Shown here: in pieces, positions 1 to 5,633 of the stretch
Position numbering within the stretch: position 1 is the first letter of the stretch
How the letters are laid out: each line of letters starts with the position of its first letter
Notes under the pieces: generated by a model
Told to the model about the DNA's origin: nothing
What the model saw: the letters and a program-made list of their open reading frames with translations, nothing else
Database searches by the model: none
NCBI GenBank assembly: GCA_030695925.1
Contig: JAUYOH010000046.1
Location: 1-35,159 of the forward strand
Length of the DNA: 35,159 nucleotides
Source: Candidatus Omnitrophota bacterium
Lineage (GTDB): Bacteria > Omnitrophota > Gorgyraeia > Pluralincolimonadales > Pluralincolimonadaceae
Direction: 5' to 3'
Program-made: the position numbers and the translations under genes

Positions 1-317
1 TGGACGTCGAAATGGCGCATATTTACGTTCCGCTTTCCGGCCTCGCGGACTACGGCGAACGCCTCGGGCAGGACCTCCTCCAGCGCCTCGTTCTCTGCCT
101 TTCGCCTTTCGTTCTTCTCGAGTTTAGCGAAATCACAATCCTTTAATTTATCTTTTATCTTCGCTTTGAACTCGTCGGTCTTGGCGCGCAATTGGGCATC
201 AGAGAGAGCGGCTATTTTTGACTCAAGCGAACTTATTACATCGGCTTTCGGCTTGAGCTTCTTAAGCTCTCTCTCGTTCTGTGTGCCGACTATACTTGAA
301 ATTATCTTGCCTATCAT
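1..317 (-). CDS. secA: SecA preprotein translocase ATPase, N-terminal fragment (runs off the window)
   Basis: The first 105 codons of a protein reading MIGKIISSIVGTQNERELKK, followed by a helix-rich segment ending near NMRHFDVQ. This matches the N-terminus of SecA, the cytosolic ATPase that drives proteins through SecYEG. Only the start is present; the Walker A motif and the rest lie beyond base 1. The ATG at 317-315 overlaps the prfB stop as ATGA (314-317), so secA is probably translationally coupled to prfB and shares its promoter. Recognition rests on the characteristic N-terminal sequence and the common prfB-secA adjacency. Confidence is high despite the short fragment. Confidence 0.9.
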   Translation of the reverse strand, partial: MIGKIISSIVGTQNERELKKLKPKADVISSLESKIAALSDAQLRAKTDEFKAKIKDKLKDCDFAKLEKNERRKAENEALEEVLPEAFAVVREAGKRNVNMRHFDV

Positions 318-1415
318 TTCTTCCCCGCCGTAAAACGTATATACGCCTCTATCAATTCGTCTAATCCGCCGTCAATGACCTGCTCGGCCTTTCCGGTCTC
401 GAACTCTGTCCTGTGGTCCTTTACCATCATATAAGGGTGAAGCACGTAGGAGCGTATCTGGCTTCCCCATTCTATCTTTTGTTTCTCGGCGTACATAGAT
501 TTTAATTTCTCTTCCTGCTCCAGCATCTTTCTTTCGTAAATCCGCGCCTTTAAGACCTTGAGCGCCGAATGCTTGTTCTTCAATTGCGAGCGCTCGTTCT
601 GGCACTGGACGACGATTCCCGTCGGAATATGCGTTATCCTGACGGCGGAATCTGTCGTGTTTACCCCCTGTCCGCCCGGACCTGAGGCGCGGTACACATC
701 TATCCTTAGATCCTTCTCATCCACCTGTATATCGGCGTCTTCCTCTATCTCGGGTATTACATCGACAGAGGCAAAGGAAGTGTGCCTTCTCTTATTGGAA
801 TCAAAAGGTGATATCCTCACCAGACGATGGACGCCTCTTTCCGACTTAAGATAGCCGAAGGCGTATTCGCCTTTTATCAGTATCGTGACGTTCTTGACGC
901 CGGCTTCCTCGCCTGCCAGATAATCGAGGGTATCGACTTTGTATCCCTTATTCTGGGCATATCTCACATACATCCGAAATAACATCGCGGCCCAGTCGCA
1001 GGACTCTGTCCCTCCGGCTCCGGCATTTATAGAAAGTATCGCGCTTGCCCTGTCGTGCTCGCCCGAGAAGAAAGCCTTAAATTCTATCTGGCCTATCTTC
1101 AGGGAAAGCGCCTCTAAATCATTCTTGATTTGAAGTAACGATGTCTCGTCGGTAGGTTCGATTATCTCGGCAAGCCCCGCTAATTCTTCCTGCTGCTTTC
1201 GGGCCTCTTCCCACGGCTCTAACCTTGCCTTAAATCCCTTTAATTCCTGTATTATCTTGTTGGCCTTTTGGGAATCGTCCCAGAAACCGGAAACCGACAT
1301 CTGGGTCTCAAATTCTTTTATCTTTGCCGCGGCGGTATCGAGGTCAAAGATACCTCCGCAGGTTGGATAAAGCGGCTTCGGTTTCCTTTAATCTCTTCTT
1401 GATCTCGTCGAGCAT
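314..1415 (-). CDS. prfB: Peptide chain release factor 2, expressed by +1 programmed frameshift
   Basis: RF2 recognises UGA and UAA stop codons and triggers peptidyl-tRNA hydrolysis on the ribosome. The downstream reading frame carries the SPF codon-recognition tripeptide (RISPFDSNKRR) and the GGQ catalytic motif (GPGGQGVNTTDSAVR). The gene starts at ATG 1415-1413 after a GGAGG ribosome-binding site, and reads 23 codons to an in-frame TGA at 1346-1344. The context is AGG TAT CTT TGA C, the canonical RF2 autoregulatory slip site with an internal Shine-Dalgarno-like CGGAGG just upstream. Slipping +1 on CTT gives FDLDTAAAKIKEFE and continues to 314, for a total of about 366 residues, the usual RF2 length. 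Low RF2 levels favour the frameshift, so the gene self-regulates. It is the first gene of a prfB-secA operon. Confidence 0.96.
1344..1358 (-). promoter_or_regulatory. RF2 +1 programmed ribosomal frameshift site
   Basis: Minus-strand sequence CGGAGGTATCTTTGAC: a Shine-Dalgarno-like stimulator (CGGAGG), then TAT, the slippery CTT codon and an in-frame TGA followed by C. The zero frame ends at this TGA after 23 codons. Reading resumes one base later in the long RF2 frame. The arrangement matches the established autoregulatory site of bacterial prfB. Confidence 0.95.
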
Positions 1416-1448
1416 AGTATCCTCCGTAAAGACGTTCGTAGGGTTAAA

Positions 1449-1477
1449 ATTATACCAGTTTAGGGGCAGGAAATCAA
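1449..1477 (-). promoter_or_regulatory. Sigma-70-type promoter of prfB-secA
   Basis: Minus-strand TTGATT (1477-1472), a 17 bp spacer and TATAAT (1454-1449), preceded by TGG as an extended -10. It lies about 34 bp upstream of the prfB ATG, which gives a short leader. The call is by pattern only. Confidence 0.7.
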
Positions 1478-1496
1478 CTGCGGAATGAGGCGTCTG

Positions 1497-1521
1497 TCAT
1501 TCCCGCGGAAGCGGGAATCCA
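1497..1521. repeat. Short dispersed palindromic repeat (copy 1)
   Basis: TCATTCCCGCGGAAGCGGGA followed by ATCCA: a hairpin with arms ATTCCCGC and GCGGGAAT. A second copy, differing mainly in the loop, lies at 2128-2152. This is a common intergenic repeat type in many bacterial genomes. It lies between prfB and the antitoxin-like small gene. Confidence 0.7.
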
Positions 1522-1526
1522 GGCTG

Positions 1527-1652
1527 TCATCGTGAGGATTTTCTTCGTTTAGCGATACCTTTAAGGTATTTTTTCAGTTCTTTGAGAGAAACAAAATCCG
1601 CGCTTTTAAGCCTTTCTTGGGCGATCTTAAGGTCTTCTTTATCTTCTATCAT
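1527..1652 (-). CDS. Small antitoxin-like protein (41 aa)
   Basis: Minus-strand ATG at 1652-1650, preceded at 11 nt by AAGGAG, encodes a 41-residue charged peptide. It begins MIEDKEDLKIAQERLKSADF and contains SLKELKKYLKG. The pattern (acidic start, ERLKS, then SLKELKKYL) resembles the C-terminal toxin-binding tail of RelB/Phd-type antitoxins; that is a resemblance, not a proven family. No DNA-binding N-terminal domain is present, so it may be a truncated relic or a stand-alone microprotein. It starts 47 bp downstream of the DUF2283 gene on the same strand and is probably co-transcribed. No toxin gene was seen next to it. Uncertain. Confidence 0.45.
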   Translation of the reverse strand: MIEDKEDLKIAQERLKSADFVSLKELKKYLKGIAKRRKSSR

Positions 1653-1698
1653 CTCAGCCCTTTCTCCTTAATCAAACTTGCTCCGGCTTGTATTCCGT

Positions 1699-1950
1699 TC
1701 AGGCAGGCTGTATTAAAGAAAACTGCGCTCTTAGAGGCAGTAATCGCGGCTTTGTCCTGCTGTAGCGGGAAATAAAATCGACTAGTGTAAATCCTATTAT
1801 CTTCTCGGTTTTAGGGTCCCTGCGTATTATTAAACCGTCATCGAGCATCTGACAATCGGCCTTGCGGGGCTTGCCTTGTGTCATATATAAGACATCCGCT
1901 TCCTTATCGTAAGCCACTGTTATCCGATCAGATTTCTTCTGTCTATCCAT
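1699..1950 (-). CDS. DUF2283 family protein
   Basis: An 83-residue protein whose core (ITVAYDKEADVLYMTQGKP, then DDGLIIRRDPKTEKIIGFTL) has the hallmark DUF2283 pattern: YDxEADxLY, an acidic turn, a GLIxxRD strand and a final GxTxxD strand. The molecular role of the family is unknown. Small DUF2283 genes often lie in accessory or toxin-antitoxin-like neighbourhoods, which suits this repeat-rich island. The C-terminal tail (about residues 63-83) is longer than the domain needs. AAGGA lies 8 nt before the ATG. An 8-codon mini-ORF (1978-1952) with a strong GGAGGG site ends one base upstream, so translation may be coupled. Confidence 0.75.
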   Translation of the reverse strand: MDRQKKSDRITVAYDKEADVLYMTQGKPRKADCQMLDDGLIIRRDPKTEKIIGFTLVDFISRYSRTKPRLLPLRAQFSLIQPA

Positions 1951-2084
1951 ATTATTTTTCCTTTTTAAATTCTATCATTAAATTCCCTCCTTTTCAAGGT
2001 CGCATTTTGCGACCTTATACAATAGACGATAAAAGAAGAAACGTGCATTTTTTGCACATTGCTTTTTGCGGGATCAAAAAAATT

Positions 2085-2194
2085 CCCTCGCCCCTTTTGG
2101 GGAGAGGGTTAGGGTGAGGGGGTTTTGTCATTCCCGCGAAAGCGGGAATCCATTGTCATTGCGAGCCCCGAAGCGTCGGGGCGAAGTAATCTCA
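2085..2194. repeat. Stack of three dispersed intergenic repeats
   Basis: Three repeat types lie side by side. At 2085-2120 is the CCCTCGCCCC-TTTT-GGGGAGAGGG type followed by TTAGGGTGAGGG, related to the hairpin at 16614-16663. At 2128-2152 is the ATTCCCGC/GCGGGAAT hairpin, second copy of 1497-1521. At 2155-2194 is a CATTGCGAGCCCCGAAGCGT-type repeat with GCCCCGA/TCGGGGC arms. Such repeats are frequent between genes in many environmental genomes and tend to collect in tolerant spots. Confidence 0.65.
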
Positions 2195-2351
2195 AAATTC
2201 CGATTTTCGTCGTCGCCGCATCGCTCGCTTTTCCCCACCGAGGAAAAGCTCACTCCGCGGAAATTCTCGCTCTGCCAGACTCTAATTGGGGGCAACCGTG
2301 GCCGCTCGAATTTCCAAGGTGCGGCTGCCGACCGAAAATCTCCATTTTGAG
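2191..2351. repeat. Long imperfect palindromic element, left copy (MITE-like)
   Basis: About 161 bp whose ends are complementary: CTCAAAATTCCGATTTTCG at the left, and CGAAAATC, three bases, then ATTTTGAG at the right. Inside is a second hairpin with arms GCTTTTCC and GGAAAAGC, plus GCCGCA/TGCGGC arms. A diverged inverted copy lies at 3927-4083. In that copy the same stems are kept although both arms differ (GATTTTCC/GGAAAATC inside). The size, palindromic shape and two copies suggest a non-autonomous mobile element or a structured repeat. No encoded protein is seen. Confidence 0.6.
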
Positions 2352-2402
2352 TAACCTTGCCCGCTCGCCTGTCCGCCTCTGGCGGAGACTAAGAAGGTTT
2401 CC

Positions 2403-2481
2403 TGCGGACATTAAAGCTCACCTGCTGGTAGCCGACGCCGAAAGGCGACGGGTAACAGTCAGGTGCAGCGCGTCGTTAGAC
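2403..2481 (-). other. attC-like recombination site downstream of the HNH cassette
   Basis: Read on the minus strand, the site begins with GTCTAAC (2481-2475), a perfect match to the integron R'' core RYYYAAC. The stop codon TAA of the upstream gene lies inside that core. A long hairpin follows: GCACCTGACTG...CGTCGCC, a TTTC loop, GGCGTCGG...CAGCAGGTGAG. The distal half-site R' is poor: after a 7 nt spacer it reads GTCCGCA instead of GTTRRRY. It shares the GCACCTG/CAGGTGAG stem blocks with the site at 3152-3218. It is called by structure and context; a covariance-model search would confirm it. Confidence 0.6.
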
Positions 2482-3144
2482 ATTAATTTTATCCCATCTT
2501 ACAGGGATAGTTTTCCATTTGTCAGTTCGTTTCTTAGGTTCTTCTATGGCAAGTTCGTTTGGCTTTTGGGGCAATACTTTTATTCCCCAATTACCACTTC
2601 CTCTAGATGTTTGACGATATTTTGCCAAATAATTTCTGATCAGTTGAAATGGAATAAAACAACTCTCGCCACAATCTTTTTTAACAAATTCAATAATCGT
2701 ATATAAGGACAAAGAATTTACTAAATTTGGAGGAAGATCCCACCAATACAAGAATAATCCATTGTTATATTTTTTGCTTTTTCTCGGAATAACACTTTTA
2801 TTAGTCGGTATATTCTGACTTTCTTCCTTATGCATTTTTTTGTGGCATTCGGAATGTGCCAAGACACAATTTTTTAAGCTATATCCTTTAGTTCTATCTT
2901 GCCTATGCAGGTGAATTCCCTTGAGCGATTCGAGCTTTTTCTGAGGGCATTCTTTATAGTGACATGCGGGTCGGGTTTGAAACAGTTTCTTTTTGATTTT
3001 ATTTTTTGTTCTTCGTTCATCTAGTTGAAGACGCGCGAAAACAAATCGATTAGCATAAAACCATATATCAGAATTATTTCCTGAATAATTAAGTATTGTT
3101 TTTCTTACGTCGTTCAATATTTTTTCTAATATTTCTGTTTTCAT
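2476..3144 (-). CDS. HNH-type nuclease-like protein, gene-cassette cargo
   Basis: A 222-residue protein with an HNH/zinc-finger-like centre: C61 and C66, then IHLHR (H78, H80), YSLKNCVLAH (N92) and ECHKKMH (C100, H101, H105). This fits the CxxxxC...HxH...N...CHxxxH arrangement of HNH endonucleases with a structural zinc site. The flanking regions, rich in Lys, Trp and Tyr, match nothing I recognise; the C-terminal half (about 130-222) may bind DNA or another partner. The ATG follows the upstream attC core GTTAGCC by only 7 nt with no Shine-Dalgarno sequence, and the stop codon sits inside the next core site. That is the compact layout of an integron cassette. Visibly AT-rich against its neighbours, so probably acquired. 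Substrate and role are unknown: defence, restriction or mobile DNA processing are all possible. Confidence 0.7.
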   Translation of the reverse strand: MKTEILEKILNDVRKTILNYSGNNSDIWFYANRFVFARLQLDERRTKNKIKKKLFQTRPACHYKECPQKKLESLKGIHLHRQDRTKGYSLKNCVLAHSECHKKMHKEESQNIPTNKSVIPRKSKKYNNGLFLYWWDLPPNLVNSLSLYTIIEFVKKDCGESCFIPFQLIRNYLAKYRQTSRGSGNWGIKVLPQKPNELAIEEPKKRTDKWKTIPVRWDKINV

Positions 3145-3151
3145 ATTTTTT

Positions 3152-3218
3152 GGCTAACGATAGAACTCACCTGCCAAAACCGCTTGCGGTTTTGGTCAGG
3201 TGCAGTGATTGGTTCGGC
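3152..3218 (-). other. attC-like recombination site between the two cassettes
   Basis: A 67 bp imperfect palindrome. On the minus strand: GCCGAAC (3218-3212, 6 of 7 to RYYYAAC), CAATCACT, GCACCTGACC, AAAACCGC, a short loop, GCGGTTTTGG, CAGGTGAG, TTCTATC, and GTTAGCC (3158-3152, 6 of 7 to GTTRRRY). The unpaired A between CACCTG and CC resembles the extrahelical bases of attC sites. It lies between the stop of the zinc-ribbon gene and the ATG of the HNH gene, exactly where a cassette junction should be. Confidence 0.7.
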
Positions 3219-3232
3219 TTCTTCAAATCTTC

Positions 3233-3688
3233 TTATTTCTTCTTGAATTGTTTCTCCAGTTTGGTTGCGAAGGCTACCAGCTTGCACATCCCAGCGAAAA
3301 CTCCCAAGCAAATCCAGAAAGCGAGACTTTGAAGCACGCCACTTCCGGGTTCATTCTGCACACCTTTCTCTGCTTGGCTAAACCACTTCCCCAAGAACAG
3401 CGCAACACCAACCAGAGGCACGGGCACGACGAGACAAAGCAACCATGAGTTGGGAATGAAGAACCAGCATTTGGCGCACTTGAGGTGTGCGAACCTCCTG
3501 GAAAGGGACCCTTGCCTGCAAGTTGGACATCCGACCTGCCGGCCAAGGGGTGACCATCCGCTTGGCTCTGATGGTGCTTTTTCCTTTTTAACTTGTTTCC
3601 TCTCAGACACCGCGCGAAGAATCGCCCTCACAACTACAAAGAGACCGAAGAACATCAATAGTATGCCAGCAACCTTGAGTGGATTCAT
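3233..3688 (-). CDS. Membrane protein with zinc-ribbon, gene-cassette cargo
   Basis: A 151-residue protein. A predicted membrane helix spans about residues 5-25 (VAGILLMFFGLFVVV). A short basic linker leads to a zinc ribbon with CPTC (C54, C57) and CAKC (C71, C74). Two further hydrophobic helices lie near 81-100 and 118-143, and a Lys-rich tail follows. The function is not recognised; a small membrane protein with a cytosolic or periplasmic zinc knuckle is all the sequence supports. The stop lies 14 bp before the attC-like core GCCGAAC. A GTTCGGC core-like heptamer lies 22 bp upstream of the ATG at 3688. An earlier ATG at 3695 is out of frame. AAGGA lies 11 nt before the chosen start. It appears to be the first cassette of the array. 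Confidence 0.6.
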   Translation of the reverse strand: MNPLKVAGILLMFFGLFVVVRAILRAVSERKQVKKEKAPSEPSGWSPLGRQVGCPTCRQGSLSRRFAHLKCAKCWFFIPNSWLLCLVVPVPLVGVALFLGKWFSQAEKGVQNEPGSGVLQSLAFWICLGVFAGMCKLVAFATKLEKQFKKK

Positions 3689-3926
3689 GATTCATGGTCC
3701 TTTCTTTAGAGCCGAACATATAATATACGAATTCGTAGTTTATGACATTTTGTACAGTCCAGATATCATTATAATGGATGCAATACTTACTTCAAGCACA
3801 AATTTTATTACGGGATTTCGCAATTTATCCGTAATAGCACGATATACGAATTCGCTTTTTGTGGGTTTTTGTACTGCCTTGTCCCGAGTATACCGCCTAT
3901 GCTGTCGCCTTTCAAGCGCAAAATTT
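3689..3926 (-). other. Leader region of the cassette array: possible attI-like core and promoter
   Basis: No convincing gene. On the minus strand, the core heptamer GTTCGGC at 3717-3711 marks the presumed start of the first cassette, but no attC-like hairpin precedes it, which is what an attI (primary insertion) site would look like. A 13 bp direct repeat, ATATACGAATTCG, occurs at 3723-3735 and 3842-3854 (119 bp apart). A sigma-70-like promoter lies at 3768-3795. A short open frame here (end at 3740) starts inside the adjacent palindrome and is not credible. No integrase gene is visible. Confidence 0.4.
3768..3795 (-). promoter_or_regulatory. Candidate promoter reading into the cassette array
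   Basis: Minus-strand TTGAAG (3795-3790), a 16 bp spacer and TATAAT (3773-3768). It points into the two cassette genes about 80 bp ahead, the position expected for an integron cassette promoter (Pc). Pattern only. Confidence 0.5.
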
Positions 3927-4083
3927 ATAAATTGAAGATTTTCGGTCTTGAGCCGCACGTCGCAGATGCGAGCGGGCACGGTGTCCGAGCGATAGCGAGG
4001 ACGAGCGAGCATATGCACCGAGCGAGATTTTCCTCGCTGGGGAAAATCGAGCGGTGCGGCGAAAGACGAAAATCGTAATTTAT
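3927..4083. repeat. Long imperfect palindromic element, right copy (inverted relative to 2191-2351)
   Basis: About 157 bp. On the minus strand the ends are AATTTAT (shown on plus as 4077-4083) with CGATTTTCGTCTTTCGCCGC at one side, and GCGGCTCAAGACCGAAAATC with AATTTAT at the other. The inner hairpin has arms GATTTTCC/GGAAAATC around CCAGCGA. The order of blocks (GATTTTCG, CGCCGCA, TTTTCCCC, GAGGAAAA, GCGGC, CGAAAATC) matches the left copy in the opposite orientation. The unmatched middle is more diverged. Together the two copies bracket the cassette array. Confidence 0.6.
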
Positions 4084-4090
4084 GATAAGA

Positions 4091-4402
4091 TTAGTGAAGT
4101 TTCTCCAACTCCAAAAACAATTTTTTAAGCTTCGTTCCATGCGAATATCCACCGAGCTTGCCGTTGGAGTGGACCACGCGATGGCAGGGGATTATTAATG
4201 GCCAGGGGTTGCGGTGTAGGGCCTGGGCGACGGCGCGGGCGGCTCTGGGTTTTCCTACCGCTTTCGCGACCCACGCGTATGAGCGCGTCTGGCCGTGCGG
4301 TATCTTCCTGATACATTCGTAGACATCTATCTGGAATAAGGTACAGCCGTCAAAGAGAGGGTCTTTTTTTGCGGACTTTTTGTTTCTTCGCTTTTTTGTC
4401 AC
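4091..4402 (-). CDS. ogt: Methylated-DNA-protein-cysteine methyltransferase-like protein (Ogt/ATL C-terminal domain)
   Basis: About 103 residues covering only the DNA-binding/active-site domain of O6-alkylguanine-DNA alkyltransferases. The segment LFQIDVYECIRKIPHGQTRS is the winged-helix start, followed by RAVAQALHRNPWPLIIPCHRV and the GGYSHGTKLKKLFLE end. The PCHRV active-site motif is intact, so the alkyl-acceptor cysteine is present. It repairs O6-alkylguanine by irreversible transfer. The N-terminal ribonuclease-like domain of full Ogt/Ada is absent, as is normal for short MGMT-like proteins. TTG at 4408 and GTG at 4402 are both possible starts. GTG has AAAGG nine nt upstream and is preferred. 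It overlaps the 3' end of uvrC by about 50 bp, so two DNA-repair genes are coupled. Confidence 0.88.
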   Translation of the reverse strand: MTKKRRNKKSAKKDPLFDGCTLFQIDVYECIRKIPHGQTRSYAWVAKAVGKPRAARAVAQALHRNPWPLIIPCHRVVHSNGKLGGYSHGTKLKKLFLELEKLH

Positions 4403-5633
4403 CGACAAGCGCCTTTCGTCTTAATATATGATGATACTTTATCGCGAACCTGTGGGATTCGTCGCGGACCCGCTGTATCAGTTGCAATGCCTTCGATGAT
4501 GGCGGAAGTGCCACCGGCAAATCCCTGTCTAAAGTATATATGTGCTCAAAGACTTTTGCAATACCGATAATTTTGACGCCCGCAAGGCCCGCCTTCTTTA
4601 CCTCGGAAGCCGCGGCCGAGAGATGTCCCCTGCCGCCGTCTATGATAATAAGGTCCGGGGTCTTGTGTTTTTCCTTGAGGGTGCCTATATATCGGCGCCG
4701 GACCACCTCGCGCATCATCGCGTAATCGTCCTGCCCCTCGACCTCGCGTATCTTAAACATCCTGTATTTCGATTTGTCCGGACGGCCGTCTTTGAATGTC
4801 ACCATCGAGCCGCACGCCTCCTGTCCCTTTATATTCGAGATGTCGAATGCCTCGATAAGGCGGGGCTCATGTTTTAAACCGAGGATATCTTTTAACTCGC
4901 TTAATCCGCCTCTTACATCGCCGCCCTTTTTATATACCGCGGCGCTTAACGCTTCTATCCGGTCCCTTATCCTTGCCGCTTCTTCAAATCTCTCCTCGCC
5001 GGATAAACGCTTCATCTTCCCGGCCAGCCTGCGCAATAATTCGTCCCTTTTGCCCTCGATAAAAAGGATTATCTCTTTTATGTTCTCCAGATATTCCTCT
5101 CTCGATATCTTTCCTTCGCACGGCGCGGGACACAGGTTGAGCTCATAATAGACGCAGGCCTTCTTGGGCAGGGGCCGGCAGGTGCGGAATGGGAACATCT
5201 TGCGGATGGATTTGATCGCCTGACGCAACAACGCCGCGTCGGTATACGGCCCGAAATAGAGCGAGCCGTCGCTTTTCCTTCCGCGCGCGATCATGACCCG
5301 CGGGTACTCCTCTGCCATCGTTATCTTTATTAAAGGATAAGTCTTACTGTCGCGCAGGCTGACATTATATTTGGGCTGATATTCTTTGATAAGGTTCGAT
5401 TCGTAAAGAAGCGCCTCTGCCTCGGAAGATGTAACGGTACATTCGATATCGCGGACCTTCCCGGCCATTAATTCCGTACGGGGGGAAAGATTCTTTGACG
5501 GCCGGAAATACGACTTTACCCTTTTCTTGAGCGAGGACGCTTTCCCGACATATATTACGCTTCCGCTTTCGTCCTTGAAGATATATACGCCGGGCGAGCC
5601 GGGTAACTCTCTTATTTTTTCCTTAATATCCAC
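4350..5633 (-). CDS. uvrC: UvrC excinuclease subunit, short form without C-terminal HhH domain
   Basis: A 427-residue nucleotide-excision-repair nuclease. An N-terminal GIY-YIG domain (PGVYIFKDESGSVIYVGKAS, residues about 11-30) makes the 3' incision. A UVR/UvrB-binding segment follows near 205-235 (ERFEEAARIRDRIEAL). The RNase H-like 5' nuclease domain holds FDISNIKG, IIIDGGRGHL and RDESHRFAIKYH, which supply the DDH triad. Typical UvrC is about 600 residues and ends in a tandem helix-hairpin-helix. Here the protein stops right after YHHILRRKAL with a Lys/Arg-rich tail, and ogt begins inside this tail. No HhH sequence is found downstream, so the truncation looks genuine. It overlaps the murJ stop by 22 bp. 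Confidence 0.93.
   Translation of the reverse strand: MDIKEKIRELPGSPGVYIFKDESGSVIYVGKASSLKKRVKSYFRPSKNLSPRTELMAGKVRDIECTVTSSEAEALLYESNLIKEYQPKYNVSLRDSKTYPLIKITMAEEYPRVMIARGRKSDGSLYFGPYTDAALLRQAIKSIRKMFPFRTCRPLPKKACVYYELNLCPAPCEGKISREEYLENIKEIILFIEGKRDELLRRLAGKMKRLSGEERFEEAARIRDRIEALSAAVYKKGGDVRGGLSELKDILGLKHEPRLIEAFDISNIKGQEACGSMVTFKDGRPDKSKYRMFKIREVEGQDDYAMMREVVRRRYIGTLKEKHKTPDLIIIDGGRGHLSAAASEVKKAGLAGVKIIGIAKVFEHIYTLDRDLPVALPPSSKALQLIQRVRDESHRFAIKYHHILRRKALVGDKKAKKQKVRKKRPSL

Larger units (their letters stand above)
1951..2402. other. Non-coding, repeat-rich interval
   Basis: No convincing gene is seen. From left to right it holds a perfect hairpin (AAGGTCGCA...TGCGACCTT, 1995-2016), a small GTGCA/TGCAC hairpin near 2043-2056, three stacked dispersed repeats (2085-2194), a long imperfect palindrome (2191-2351) and a minor GTCCGCC/GGCGGAC hairpin (near 2370-2388), then the attC-like site beginning at 2403. 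Open frames crossing it on the plus strand read repeat sequence and are not credible proteins. Confidence 0.65.

Noticed and set aside
1301-1415. Assembly frameshift in prfB
   Set aside because: The break matches the canonical CTT TGA C slip site with an upstream stimulator, so it is programmed.
2125-2706. Plus-strand open frame of 193 codons across the repeats
   Set aside because: It reads through dispersed repeats, the palindrome and the attC-like site, then antisense to the HNH gene; no protein pattern is seen.
3740-4018. Minus-strand frame ending near the cassette leader
   Set aside because: It starts inside the right palindromic element and has no recognisable domain; a relic of an integrase was looked for and not found.
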